Below are positions 18,732-27,685 of a stretch of DNA of 64,000 bases, one piece after another. The DNA comes from an uncultured bacterium (lineage in GTDB: Bacteria > Verrucomicrobiota > Lentisphaeria > Victivallales > UBA1829), in NCBI GenBank assembly GCA_949292215.1, contig CASEYW010000093.1, positions 62,001-126,000 on the forward strand. Reading direction: 5' to 3'. Every line of letters begins with the position of its first letter. Within the stretch, counting starts at the first letter, position 1. The notes under the pieces were generated by a model that was not told where the DNA came from, did not search any database, and worked only from the letters and a program-made list of their open reading frames with translations. The translations under genes and the position numbers were made by a program.

Positions 18732-19424
18732 TTACGGCTGATAAGGGGCAAATCCCCAGAAATAGGACAATCCGGAGGCTCCCCAGGTATTCGGTGGAAT
18801 GCTCTCTTTCCGGCGGGATTCCAGATGCCCGTCCAGGAAAGCGCAGTTGGTTCCCATCTGGGAAAGATGGCGATATCCGAAATTTTCCATTTTGGAAATC
18901 AGAGAGGTTCCGGCGGTATCACCGATCAGGAACCGCATCGAAGGACGCTTCACCGTTTTATAAAACCGTGAATGGGAATAACCGCTGTTGGCGCTCGCGT
19001 TGACCATAGTCTGCCCCATATAATCGTTGACGCCGTAATGATTGCCGGCCTGAAACGTCTTGGAAGTATCCGTTGAAAGCTGAGCAGGACAGGCAAACAC
19101 GCCGAAGGTCTTATATTCCGTATCGCTGATTTTCTGCAAATGGGCGAACTGTTTGTCATCGGGTTTGCGGGTCGGGTACAGATATGGATGGATAAAACTC
19201 TGCCACCGATAGAAATTCCCCGACTCGTAATAAACAACGCCGCATCCATAGTCCATCTCATACTGCAGTGCGGCACTCACCACCTGTTTCAGGTTGGAAG
19301 TACAGCTGATATCCTTTGCTTTTCCCCTTGCTGAATTCAGCGCAGGCAGCAGAAGGGCGGCAAGGATTGCAAGAATTGCAATCACAACCAGCAGTTCTAT
19401 TAATGTAAAATTTGGTTTCCTCAT
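18732..19424 (-). CDS. prepilin-type N-terminal cleavage/methylation protein (DUF1559-like pseudopilin)
   Basis: 230 residues. The N-terminus [32 protein letters not shown] is the class III/type II-secretion pseudopilin signature with conserved Glu+5, and a DGH motif (FLDGHLES) lies near the C-terminus, as in the DUF1559 proteins abundant in Planctomycetes and Lentisphaerae. The residue before the expected cleavage (N) is not the usual Gly. After cleavage it would be anchored by its hydrophobic helix with the globular part outside. Its ATG (AAGGAG six bases upstream) overlaps the stop of the regulator gene by four bases, so translation is coupled. The glycoside hydrolase gene follows at once. 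Confidence 0.9.
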   Translation of the reverse strand: MRKPNFTLIELLVVIAILAILAALLLPALNSARGKAKDISCTSNLKQVVSAALQYEMDYGCGVVYYESGNFYRWQSFIHPYLYPTRKPDDKQFAHLQKISDTEYKTFGVFACPAQLSTDTSKTFQAGNHYGVNDYMGQTMVNASANSGYSHSRFYKTVKRPSMRFLIGDTAGTSLISKMENFGYRHLSQMGTNCAFLDGHLESRRKESIPPNTWGASGLSYFWGFAPYQP

Positions 19425-20551
19425 ATTGTTCTCCTTCTGTTTGAGTGGCAAATGCTGGAATCGCGAATCATAAGACGCGGCTGGATGATTTGAACCAGAT
19501 TTCCGTTTCTGCCTTTGTCCAGACGGTTCAGCAGAATCCGGACCGCGTATCCGATCAGTTCGGGGAACGGCTGGCGGATGGCTGTCACACGGAGACCCAG
19601 AACACGTTCCACAAAAGAAAAATCATCGTACATGACAAGGGAGACATCCTCGGGAATCCGCACGCCATGCTTTCGCAAAGTGTTGACAGCGCCGATGGTT
19701 GCCCAGTCGCCGTAAATGAAAAGTCCGTCGAAAGGGGTATGTTTTTTCAGAAGGTTCTCGACCTCTGCGGCGGCCTCGTCCTGTTCATAGGCCACGATCT
19801 CCCGGTAATTCTGCTTGCAGATTTCCGGAAAGGAGTTTTCCTCCAGAGCCTGGCAGAATCCCGCGAGACGCAGATCCTTCACTTTATCTCCGAGAGAACC
19901 GCAAAAAAACCAGATATTCCGGCATCCGGCGTCAATTAAATGCTGCGTTCCCATGAATCCGCCGTTTGCATGATCAATTGTCACATAGGAAACGTCGGAA
20001 CATTCCTCCTCCGGCGGCTGAAGGGCCACATAATTGACATTGAGTCCGTTCAAAGCTAAAATTTCCTCTTTCGAGAGCTGTGTTCCCAGAATAATGCCAT
20101 CATAGAGCTCAATATCGATTTTCTGACGGGCAATGCATTCCATCACGGTCTCCGCTTTGTTCAGGAAAATGAAGTCTCCGAAAAAATCATTTTCACGACC
20201 ATTTTTCAGCAGAGACATCAAAAGCTGATTCATATAGGGATTGGAGTCCCGGTAATCGCAGACAACCTCTTCCCGGAGCAATACCGCAATCGTCCGTCGC
20301 CGGGTGATTTTCTCCGAGGTTCCGGAGACATAGGTTCCGCGTCCCCGGACACGGGTAATCAGCCGCAGAGCCTCAAGCTGCTTCAGGCTGCTCCGCACCG
20401 TCACACGGGAGCAGTTGTGAATCCGCGCCAGTTCCTCTTCCGGCGCAAGACGGGTCCCGCTTTTCAGTTCCCGGTTCCGGATCGCCTCATAAAGGGTCCG
20501 GAACAGCTCCTCGTTCTTATTCAACTTCACATTATATTCCGGGGAAATCAA
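19421..20551 (-). CDS. GntR-type HTH / LacI-type sensor transcriptional regulator (AraR-like layout)
   Basis: 376 residues. Residues about 10-75 are a GntR winged helix ([26 protein letters not shown], then [13 protein letters not shown]). From about residue 90 a periplasmic-binding-protein/LacI-like sugar sensor follows ([37 protein letters not shown]). The same architecture is known from AraR of Bacillus, a sugar-responsive repressor. The start is TTG at 20551 with AGGAG eight bases upstream. Promoter and a long inverted repeat lie just before it, suggesting autoregulation. Its TGA overlaps the pseudopilin ATG. It probably controls this pseudopilin/GH42 operon in response to a sugar. Confidence 0.9.
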   Translation of the reverse strand: MISPEYNVKLNKNEELFRTLYEAIRNRELKSGTRLAPEEELARIHNCSRVTVRSSLKQLEALRLITRVRGRGTYVSGTSEKITRRRTIAVLLREEVVCDYRDSNPYMNQLLMSLLKNGRENDFFGDFIFLNKAETVMECIARQKIDIELYDGIILGTQLSKEEILALNGLNVNYVALQPPEEECSDVSYVTIDHANGGFMGTQHLIDAGCRNIWFFCGSLGDKVKDLRLAGFCQALEENSFPEICKQNYREIVAYEQDEAAAEVENLLKKHTPFDGLFIYGDWATIGAVNTLRKHGVRIPEDVSLVMYDDFSFVERVLGLRVTAIRQPFPELIGYAVRILLNRLDKGRNGNLVQIIQPRLMIRDSSICHSNRRRTI

Positions 20552-20562
20552 CTTGTCTGCTC

Positions 20563-20594
20563 CTGTTTTCTTTCAACATTATAAAAGAAAACAG
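20563..20594. promoter_or_regulatory. operator: 11-bp perfect inverted repeat over the -10 region
   Basis: CTGTTTTCTTT (20563-20573) and AAAGAAAACAG (20584-20594) are perfect inverted arms with a 10-base centre that contains the -10 box. Binding here would block RNA polymerase; the product of the adjacent regulator gene is the obvious candidate. Confidence 0.7.
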
Positions 20595-20606
20595 AAAGAT
20601 TGTCAA
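20578..20606 (-). promoter_or_regulatory. consensus promoter of regulator/pseudopilin/GH42 operon
   Basis: Minus strand TTGACA (20606-20601), 17 bases, TATAAT (20583-20578), a perfect match, about 27 bases before the TTG start. Confidence 0.88.
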
Positions 20607-20723
20607 TCCCCCTTCCAAGAAAAAAACGACAAAAACAAAATCAAACAATACTAATGCAATACAACTAAAACAGACATGGCACTGTTGAGTCTGAAAAAGA
20701 AAAATTCTCCGGAAAGCCCCGGA

Positions 20724-22385
20724 TCAGAAGCGGAAAATGGAGCCGATCTTCTTCCCGAGCATCACACCGGCCGCGGCAAGCGTTGCCGCAAGGAACAGCA
20801 TCGTCCAGACGCCGAACGCACACGCGGTAAACGGTCCCGAACCGAGAATCTGCGAGAGATCGAAAATCGCTCTCGTAATCGGAAAATGTTCCGCTTTCTG
20901 CGCCAGAATCAGCGAATCGGAAACCTCCAGCATTGAGAAGCTGAATGCAAACAGAGCCCCGACAATCAGATTTGCCGAAATCAGCGGCAGTACGATTTTC
21001 CGGAGAGTCCGGACAGGTCCCGCTCCGAACGTCCGCGCGGCTTCTTCGAATTCCAGCGGAGTCTGTTCAAGTCCCGCACTCACCGAGCGCAGCACATACG
21101 GCAGCCGCCGCACCGCGTAGGCAATCGACAGCAGCCAGATCGGATTCCCCTGCGGATTGAACATCTCTGCCGCCCACGAATACTCCACCGACATTCCCAG
21201 ATACCCGAACGCCACTACAATTCCCGGAACCGCCAGCGGCAGCATCGCTATCGCATCAATCAGCCAGGCAAAGGGCAGTTTCCAGCGCTGGACAATCAGC
21301 GCCACCACCAGTCCCACCGCCAGCGTAACCAGCATCGCCACCGATGAATATTTCAGGCTGTTCACAATACTCGGCACAACCAGCTTGTTCGAAAGCGCAT
21401 TCTCAAAATTCAAGAGACTCCAGTGGTCCGGCAATACCGTTCCATACCACTTCAGCGAAAACGCCGTCAAGGTCAGTGCGATGTGCGGCAGAGCTGCCAC
21501 CAGCGTAATCAGCAGGAAGAAGAGAGTCGGCAGAAGTGAAGCGATCCCGTGCAGTTTGACCGAGGCGCTTCCAGCCGTTCCTTTCGATACCGTCGACGTC
21601 TCCGAACGGAACAACGTTTTCGCCAGCAGGTACATCAGCGCCGAAATCACCAGCATCACCGTCACCAGCGCATAGGGCTCAGGATTCGTCTCCAGCTCCG
21701 TCAGTCCGTTCAGGATCTGCACAGATGTCACGCGGTTGTAGCCGAACATCAGCGGTGTTCCGAGCTCCGTGAAACTCCAGATCAGCACAATGCTCCCGCC
21801 TGCGAGAATCCCCGGTTTCAGCAGAGGCAGCGTCACCCGGAAGAAACGACGGAACCATCCCGCGCCCATGTTCTTAGCCGCATCCTGGAGAGCCGGATCA
21901 ATGTTCCCCAGCGAGGAAACCAGATTCAGATACAGAATCGGATACAGGTGCAGAGCCTCAATGAAACAGATCGACCAGAATCTCCCGTTGCCCGTCAGGA
22001 AATCCACCCGGGAAAAACCGCACTCCACCAGAATCGTGTTCAGCACCCCGTAATGTCCCAGAATCTGCTGAAACCCGAGCGCCCCCACAAACGGCGGCAG
22101 AATCATCGGCACCATCGCCGCCAGATGACTCAGATTCTTTCCGGGGAACTCATATGAATCGTATACGAACGCCATCGGAAGCGCGATCAGAAAGACAAAA
22201 AAAGTCGTCACGACCGCAATCTGGAAGGAGTTCAGAAGCCCTTCCAGATAGATGAAGTTGGAAAACACCTCCCGGATCAACGCCGGATTCAGCCCTTCCG
22301 CAACAACGGTATAAACAGGAAGAATCAAAAACAAAGCAAGAAAAGCCACAATCAGAGCGGCGACCGGATATCGGAACCATTTCAT
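20724..22385 (-). CDS. ABC transporter permease, iron(III)/FbpB-like double permease
   Basis: 553 residues with two homologous halves of about six membrane segments each. Each half carries an EAA-type loop for the ATPase (DAAKNMGAGWFRRFFRVTLPLLKPG about residue 180 and EEAARTFGAGPVRTLRKIVLPLI about residue 460). This double arrangement is typical of the Fbp/Sfu iron and the 2-aminoethylphosphonate permeases. The ATG overlaps the binding-protein stop (ATGA). No ATPase gene lies next to the pair; the next gene downstream is a regulator with its own promoter. Confidence 0.9.
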   Translation of the reverse strand: MKWFRYPVAALIVAFLALFLILPVYTVVAEGLNPALIREVFSNFIYLEGLLNSFQIAVVTTFFVFLIALPMAFVYDSYEFPGKNLSHLAAMVPMILPPFVGALGFQQILGHYGVLNTILVECGFSRVDFLTGNGRFWSICFIEALHLYPILYLNLVSSLGNIDPALQDAAKNMGAGWFRRFFRVTLPLLKPGILAGGSIVLIWSFTELGTPLMFGYNRVTSVQILNGLTELETNPEPYALVTVMLVISALMYLLAKTLFRSETSTVSKGTAGSASVKLHGIASLLPTLFFLLITLVAALPHIALTLTAFSLKWYGTVLPDHWSLLNFENALSNKLVVPSIVNSLKYSSVAMLVTLAVGLVVALIVQRWKLPFAWLIDAIAMLPLAVPGIVVAFGYLGMSVEYSWAAEMFNPQGNPIWLLSIAYAVRRLPYVLRSVSAGLEQTPLEFEEAARTFGAGPVRTLRKIVLPLISANLIVGALFAFSFSMLEVSDSLILAQKAEHFPITRAIFDLSQILGSGPFTACAFGVWTMLFLAATLAAAGVMLGKKIGSIFRF

Positions 22386-23974
22386 TTTACAGGGTGTCCT
22401 TTCGCAAGTTTTTCCGCCATCCGGTAATTGGCGCGCATGGTGTCACGCCACTCGCGGGTGGTACGGGCGATGTCCACAGCGGTACGCGTTTCGGAACGGC
22501 GCAGACTCCGCGCCGCGGCATCGGCATCCGCGTATTCGAACGGAAGACGGTTGAAATATTCCATCGCTTCCGGAACAGCCTCGGGACCGCCCGCATCGAC
22601 AATCGCCTTCCAGGCGCGCTTCAGTTCATTCTGGCAGTCGAGCATCACCGTGCGGATCACGATGCGCAGAAGCGTGTAGTACTTTCCGGTCCACTCGGGA
22701 TGGTACGTGAACGAAGAACCGGAACGATATGGATTGTAGTCGGGATCGGAGAGCGAAGCCGCATACTTCGGTTCATACAGATCGCGCCGGATGGAAGGAC
22801 GGCGCAGTGCGCTTTTTTCGGGTCCGCCCGGAACCCCCGGTTTGAAACACATGATCTTCTGTCCTTCCAGAGAGAGCATGAACGCGATGAATTCAACCGC
22901 GGCCTTCCGGTTCGGCGCGCCGCGCAGAAGCTGAATCGGATCGGGAGAGACAGCAGTCCCACCTTCCGGAGCGACATAGTTGAAATGAGGCGCTCCGGCA
23001 AACTGAATGCCGTTCCATTCGCGCTCGGTAAGACCGTAGGTGTCGATCGCCATTCCCGCGGCTGCGCTTCCCGCGGCGACATCGCGCGTGACCTTGCCGG
23101 CGCTGTCCGTGACAAACGCGGCATTCGCAATGATCCGTTTGATCACGTTCAATCCGTCGCGCCACCCTTTCTCCGGTGACTTCCGCTCCGCCATGTGCTG
23201 CTGGATCAGGACCTCAAAACATTTATTCGCAGACCCCGATTTGGTGGGATCGGCAATCACGATGTTGTTGTAGAAACGGGGCTGGGCAAGATCATCCCAG
23301 CGCTTCGGCGGCGTCTGATCCTTCATGGCGGCAATGCGGTCCTTGTTGTAACAGAGCCCGAACGTGGAAAGACAGAGTCCGTAATAGCGACCCTTCGGAT
23401 CGTAGAGCTTCTCGCCGCCGAACGAAGGCGGAATGAGCTTCGGGTCCAGAAGCTCCGGATAAAGCTCCCGGATTCCGGCATCGACGGCGAATCCGCGCTC
23501 CGCGTTCCGGGCGAGATCAAAGACGCCGCCTCCCGCCATCAGGTCGATCCCGATGGAGACATCCGAATTCAGGAAAATCTTTCGTGCCTCAACAACATCG
23601 GGAGGAGCGTTTTTCGGCAGAACCGGACTGGAAAAACAGGCGGCAATCGCATCGTTCCACGGATATCCCTTCTCTTCGCAGTAACGGCGGAATTCAGTCT
23701 GGTAGCGGTCGGCAATGTAGCGCATGATATCGGAGGTGCCTCCGGGAGCACGGTAATCAAATACGATCTCTTTCCCGTGCTTCTTCCGATAGTACTTCCG
23801 GAACGCCTGCTCCCATTCATATTTGATCGTCTCGTTGTGCGGCGTGATGATAACAAGGCGCTCGCCCTCCGAATTCGGGTTGAGTCCACCGGCGGAACGC
23901 CCCGGACGCAGCAGAATCGGCGGCAGAAGAATCGCCAGCAGAACCAGACAGACAGCCAGAAAACGCAGTTTCAT
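22382..23974 (-). CDS. ABC transporter extracellular solute-binding protein
   Basis: 530 residues. An N-terminal hydrophobic segment (residues 4-22) without a lipobox suggests a signal anchor or signal peptide. The mature part begins RLVIITPHNETIKYEWEQAF, the pattern of type 2 periplasmic binding proteins of the Fbp/PotD-like cluster, with VIADPTKSGSANKCFE mid-protein and a C-terminal helical extension of about 120 residues beyond the usual length. Likely ligand an iron chelate, phosphonate or sugar phosphate; not decidable. Translationally coupled to the permease. Confidence 0.85.
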   Translation of the reverse strand: MKLRFLAVCLVLLAILLPPILLRPGRSAGGLNPNSEGERLVIITPHNETIKYEWEQAFRKYYRKKHGKEIVFDYRAPGGTSDIMRYIADRYQTEFRRYCEEKGYPWNDAIAACFSSPVLPKNAPPDVVEARKIFLNSDVSIGIDLMAGGGVFDLARNAERGFAVDAGIRELYPELLDPKLIPPSFGGEKLYDPKGRYYGLCLSTFGLCYNKDRIAAMKDQTPPKRWDDLAQPRFYNNIVIADPTKSGSANKCFEVLIQQHMAERKSPEKGWRDGLNVIKRIIANAAFVTDSAGKVTRDVAAGSAAAGMAIDTYGLTEREWNGIQFAGAPHFNYVAPEGGTAVSPDPIQLLRGAPNRKAAVEFIAFMLSLEGQKIMCFKPGVPGGPEKSALRRPSIRRDLYEPKYAASLSDPDYNPYRSGSSFTYHPEWTGKYYTLLRIVIRTVMLDCQNELKRAWKAIVDAGGPEAVPEAMEYFNRLPFEYADADAAARSLRRSETRTAVDIARTTREWRDTMRANYRMAEKLAKGHPVK

Positions 23975-24138
23975 TCTTGAACAGCTCCGAATGTTTCAAT
24001 TGTTTCAAAGCTCTAAATGTAACTCGTTTTGCCATAAAAACAAGCTGTTCGGATGGAAAAAGGCAAAATCTTGACTCCTTTTCCCCCTCCCGCTCTTCAC
24101 CTTCCGCCACAAAGGAAAGCGGAAGGGAAGTCCGGAGA

Positions 24139-24182
24139 AAGATTCCGCAGGCAGAGCTGGAAGATTCCGCAGGAAGAGCCGA
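24139..24182. repeat. two imperfect 22-bp tandem repeats
   Basis: AAGATTCCGCAGGcAGAGC and AAGATTCCGCAGGaAGAGC start at 24139 and 24161, period 22, just after the 3' end of the sialidase gene. Confidence 0.6.
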
Positions 24183-24195
24183 CTTCTTTGCGGAA

Positions 24196-25905
24196 TCACT
24201 GCAGAGGCTTCGTCAGGCAGACCGCCTCTGCCGTCATCAGCGCGGAGTTCCAGATGGCAAGACGCTTCAAGCGTTTTCCGATCCTCCAGGGAGCGGAGTT
24301 CGGACAGTTGTTCCGCATCTGCGGATTAAAACGCCGCCATCCGAACTGGAATTCATTTCCTCCATCCAGGAAACGTCCGTCGGCGACAAAACTGAGGATA
24401 CCGGGTCCGCCATCGACAATGACAACCGCTTTCCGCAGCTCCGGGACAGTTTCGCTGACAGCCCGTGTCTCCTGCCGGGAGTCGTCCATCGTCACAATGA
24501 TTTGGTGCTTCTCCGAGTATTCGATCCGGATGCCGCGTCCATCGATTCCAGTGGAATCGAAGAGAATCCCGGGGACGGCTGCCGCCAGTTCAAACTCAAA
24601 CGAAAAGCCATTGCCAGCACAAAGATCGGGAAGATGCTGTGGAGGGGCTTCCTTTCCGCCTTCCGATTCGAACAGAATGGAGGAATCGATCTCCACCTTT
24701 TTTTCTTCCAGGGCATCCCACATTTTATTGAGGAAAGAAGCGGGGACCTCATGGGTGCGGGCGATCGTCTTCTCCGTCTCCGAAAAGAAATAGCGCCCCT
24801 GATCCTCCAGCAGATCCGGATAACTCATTCCCTTGCGGATATCTTCATGATAGAGAAGGAGTTCCGGTTCGCCCCAGCGGATCATCCGTCCCTCCGGCGA
24901 GTCATACTCCACCCCGGGAAGGAGCCAGACGGGATTCCGGTCGCTCCAGGCGTTATGCACATTGATGAAGCGCCGTCCGCCATGATTGTGAAACCAGTAG
25001 AGAAACTTTCCGTTGGCACAGCGCCAGGCAAAATTCGCAGCTCGGATATGCTTTACTTCCCGTCCGTCGGAACGCAGCATCCAGCGGAGAACGGGCCAGG
25101 TGTGTCCGCCATCGCGGCTGTAGGCTTCGACGGGCGCGCCGTCCGTCGTACGGTAGGTATCATAGAATGAGCCGTCGCTGAGAGGGAGAATCTTGTGCTC
25201 CTCGGCAACAAGACCGCCGCCAGGAGGAGTCCTCAAGCCGACGTCGCCATCGGGAAGAGTCTCCCACGACGCTGTTCCGGGATCGTCCACTTTCAGCAGA
25301 TCGGGACTTTTCAAAAGCACCCCCTCGTCCTGGTGGAAAAATCCGGGATCGCCCATCTTCCCGATTTTATTCAGTGTAACATACACGCTCCCCTCATGCA
25401 CAAACGGATGCCCCACGTTCCAGAAATAACAGAGTTTGCCGCCATAAACATTTTCGCGGTCACATTGAAAAAGACGGAACGGAAGGTCATACCGGCGGGT
25501 GCTCCACGAAAGCCCGTTGTCATCGCTGTACTTGTAGACAAAATGCCCGAGAGAATCCACCCGTTTGAATGTGGTTTTGCCGTCCATGAACAGAGCCTCG
25601 CGGACATTGTCCGTATTGTGATCGTAGAAAATGAAGATCCTGCCGGATGGAGCCTTCAGCAGCACCGCATACGAATTTTCATACGGACAGTCCGGCTCGA
25701 CCTTGACAATATCCTGCCAGGTTTTTCCCAGATCCCGACTCCGGAGCGTAATGACATGCTGTCCCTCCTCGCCTTCGTTTCCGGGTCCGGTCGTAACACA
25801 GCAGAGCCATGCACCATCATCCGTTTTGACCAGATACGGCTGATCGCAGTAATGAACGGTCGGAATCCGGTTTCCGGTTTCAACATTCCGCCAATCGTCT
25901 CTCAT
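24196..25905 (-). CDS. sialidase-like BNR/Asp-box protein
   Basis: 569 residues from ATG 25905 (AAGGAG seven bases upstream); the frame continues to 26376 through the divergent promoter region and is not real there. Three Asp-box motifs mark a six-bladed propeller: SRDLGKTW, SDDNGLSW and SRDGGHTW. A C-terminal LamG/concanavalin-like domain (about residues 420-569) follows. No signal peptide is seen, which is odd for a sialidase. Family members cleave terminal sialic acid, but some BNR proteins act on other sugars. The divergent AraC regulator at 26095 probably controls it. Confidence 0.8.
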   Translation of the reverse strand: MRDDWRNVETGNRIPTVHYCDQPYLVKTDDGAWLCCVTTGPGNEGEEGQHVITLRSRDLGKTWQDIVKVEPDCPYENSYAVLLKAPSGRIFIFYDHNTDNVREALFMDGKTTFKRVDSLGHFVYKYSDDNGLSWSTRRYDLPFRLFQCDRENVYGGKLCYFWNVGHPFVHEGSVYVTLNKIGKMGDPGFFHQDEGVLLKSPDLLKVDDPGTASWETLPDGDVGLRTPPGGGLVAEEHKILPLSDGSFYDTYRTTDGAPVEAYSRDGGHTWPVLRWMLRSDGREVKHIRAANFAWRCANGKFLYWFHNHGGRRFINVHNAWSDRNPVWLLPGVEYDSPEGRMIRWGEPELLLYHEDIRKGMSYPDLLEDQGRYFFSETEKTIARTHEVPASFLNKMWDALEEKKVEIDSSILFESEGGKEAPPQHLPDLCAGNGFSFEFELAAAVPGILFDSTGIDGRGIRIEYSEKHQIIVTMDDSRQETRAVSETVPELRKAVVIVDGGPGILSFVADGRFLDGGNEFQFGWRRFNPQMRNNCPNSAPWRIGKRLKRLAIWNSALMTAEAVCLTKPLQ

Positions 25906-25934
25906 TTCAAACTCCTTTCCTTGAAAAAGTCGGT

Positions 25935-25946
25935 TGCCGGAACAAT
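25935..25946 (-). promoter_or_regulatory. regulator half-site TGCCGGAACAAT (distal copy)
   Basis: TGCCGGAACAAT at 25935-25946 is the exact reverse complement of ATTGTTCCGGCA at 26014-26025, 79 bases centre to centre. It sits 30 bases before the sialidase start codon in the divergent sialidase/AraC gap. Confidence 0.55.
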
Positions 25947-26013
25947 AGACGGAAAATCCGGAAAACGCAAGAGAAGGGATGTGGCATTTTGAACACAATC
26001 GTGCCATTTTTCC

Positions 26014-26025
26014 ATTGTTCCGGCA
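26014..26025 (+). promoter_or_regulatory. regulator half-site (proximal copy) abutting the araC-type promoter
   Basis: ATTGTTCCGGCA ends directly before the -35 hexamer at 26026. With the inverted copy at 25935 it forms a pair placed as AraC-family sites usually are. Confidence 0.55.
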
Positions 26026-26053
26026 TTGACAAATCCAGAAAGCAGGATATCTT
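26026..26053 (+). promoter_or_regulatory. promoter of AraC-family regulator
   Basis: TTGACA (26026-26031), 16-base spacer, TATCTT (26048-26053). Confidence 0.7.
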
Positions 26054-26094
26054 TCTCTTCCGAACGGAAACTGGAATCGGAAAGGATGGATGCA

Positions 26095-26985
26095 ATGCTG
26101 CAGGATGCGGAAATCATGAAACGCAACAACCGTCTCCGTGACGCCGTGCTCCGCAGCCGGGAATTCCAGATCGGAAATTACAAACTCCGGATCGAATACT
26201 TTCTCTATTATCCGGAACGAAATCCCTGCGAACTGCCACTCCATACCCATCGTTTCTGGGAACTTTCCTTTCTGACCGGAGGAAAAGTCGATTACCATAT
26301 CCGCCGGGAGGAGTGTACAGTTTCCCTGGAAGAAGATGACGACCATTATGTTTTCATACCGCCATATCAAAAACACTCCAGGCGGAACAACTGCCGGGAT
26401 GCAATGATTCTAGGCTTCATGCTCGCCATCGCCGGAGCCGCACCGGAGGATGAACGGCGTCTTCTGGAAGCAGTGCGCAGACGAGGATATTGTCTGCACG
26501 GCAGTACAGGACGAGAAGCTTTGGAAGTGCAGGAACTTTTGAGTCATCCGCAGGAGGTGCTTGAGGTTGAGGAACTCAGTTTGAGACTTCGCCTGCTTCT
26601 TATTTCGATTTTCCGGGAGAACTTCCCCGAACTGTTTCGATCCGTCCGATCCGGGATGGCAAAACGGAATCCGGTGTGGCTCGCGGAAACGCTGATTTCA
26701 GAACATCTCCGGACCCCTTTCCGCGCAGAGGATCTGGCACGTCGGTGCGGATTGAGCCGCCGTCATTTCTACCGCTGTTTCGAAGCCGAATACGGAATGC
26801 CGGTCAATGAATTCATCCGGCGGAGGAGACTCGTTCAGGCCGCGCACGATCTGCTCCATACAACCCGTCCGCTGAAGGAAATTGCCGACGACGCTGGTTT
26901 CCGGAACCTGAGCTATTTCATCCGTCAGTTCCGCAGGTTCTATTCACTCACTCCCGGTCAATACCGGGCAAGACGGCCGGATTGA
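26095..26985 (+). CDS. AraC-family transcriptional regulator
   Basis: 296 residues from ATG 26095 with GGAAAGGATGG upstream; ATGs at 26086 and 26116 are alternatives, and the frame before 26086 is promoter. N-terminal cupin-like sensor (LPLHTHRFWELSFLTGGKVDYHI) and C-terminal double HTH (FRAEDLARRCGLSRRHFYRCFEAEYGMPVNEFIRRRRL ... IADDAGFRNLSYFIRQFRRFY) match AraC activators of sugar genes. It diverges from the sialidase gene, and a pair of 12-base inverted sites lies between, so it probably activates the sialidase in response to a sugar. Confidence 0.9.
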   Translation: MLQDAEIMKRNNRLRDAVLRSREFQIGNYKLRIEYFLYYPERNPCELPLHTHRFWELSFLTGGKVDYHIRREECTVSLEEDDDHYVFIPPYQKHSRRNNCRDAMILGFMLAIAGAAPEDERRLLEAVRRRGYCLHGSTGREALEVQELLSHPQEVLEVEELSLRLRLLLISIFRENFPELFRSVRSGMAKRNPVWLAETLISEHLRTPFRAEDLARRCGLSRRHFYRCFEAEYGMPVNEFIRRRRLVQAAHDLLHTTRPLKEIADDAGFRNLSYFIRQFRRFYSLTPGQYRARRPD

Positions 26986-27135
26986 TCTTCTCCTCCCCCC
27001 TGCCCTCCTTCCACCGGCCCAGGACCACATTTTTCCTTTTTTCCCCGGAATCTTCTTGCGAAACGAGAACTCTTCCGGTATATTAACCGGAAATAAACAG
27101 CCATGCCCGGCAAGGGCGGAACAAGGACAGAAACA

Positions 27136-27642
27136 ATGCTCAGAACCAGAACGGCCTCCCCGGCGGATCTCGGAAAAATTGCGGAAATCTACAATTATTA
27201 CATCCGCAACTCCACTGCAACTTTCCGAGAAAACGAATATACCCTGGAGGAGATGGAGGAAAAGTTCGAAACGGTCCGAAGAACGTATCCATTCCTTGTT
27301 GCAGAGGACGACGCGGAGGGAGTAGTCGGTTTCGCTTACGCCTCCCGCTTCCGCGAACCATCCGCATACCGTCTGGCAGAAACAACGATCTATCTCTCCC
27401 CGCGGCACCTGAACCGCGGCATCGGGAAAGAACTTTATGCCGCCCTGATCCGGGAATCCCGGAGAAAACAACCGGAACTGACCGGTCTGGTTGCCTGCAT
27501 TACACTGGAAAACAAGGCGAGCATCCGCTTTCATGAAAAAATGAATTTCCTGCCGGCCGGCATTCTCCGCAGAGCAGGATTCAAATTCAACCGGTTCTGC
27601 GATGTGGGTTTCTGGCACTACCTGTATCCGGATTTGCAATGA
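27136..27642 (+). CDS. GNAT N-acetyltransferase, phosphinothricin acetyltransferase-like
   Basis: 168 residues from ATG 27136 (AAGGACAG upstream). The GNAT acetyl-CoA loop is the segment YLSPRHLNRGIGKELY around residue 90, and the order TASPADLGKIAEIYNYYI at the N-terminus plus HEKMNFLPAGILRRAGFKFNRF near the end is typical of the Pat/MddA group that acetylates amino groups of small molecules such as methionine sulfone or phosphinothricin. Cytoplasmic. Ends 43 bases before ferritin. Confidence 0.88.
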   Translation: MLRTRTASPADLGKIAEIYNYYIRNSTATFRENEYTLEEMEEKFETVRRTYPFLVAEDDAEGVVGFAYASRFREPSAYRLAETTIYLSPRHLNRGIGKELYAALIRESRRKQPELTGLVACITLENKASIRFHEKMNFLPAGILRRAGFKFNRFCDVGFWHYLYPDLQ

Positions 27643-27685
27643 CAGTTTTCTTTCCATAAACAAACCAACAGAAAGGCGGTATGAC

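Noticed and set aside
26026..26094. TTG at 26026 as start of the AraC gene
   Set aside because: These bases are the -35 hexamer of a good promoter, and better ribosome-binding-site spacing exists for the ATG at 26095.
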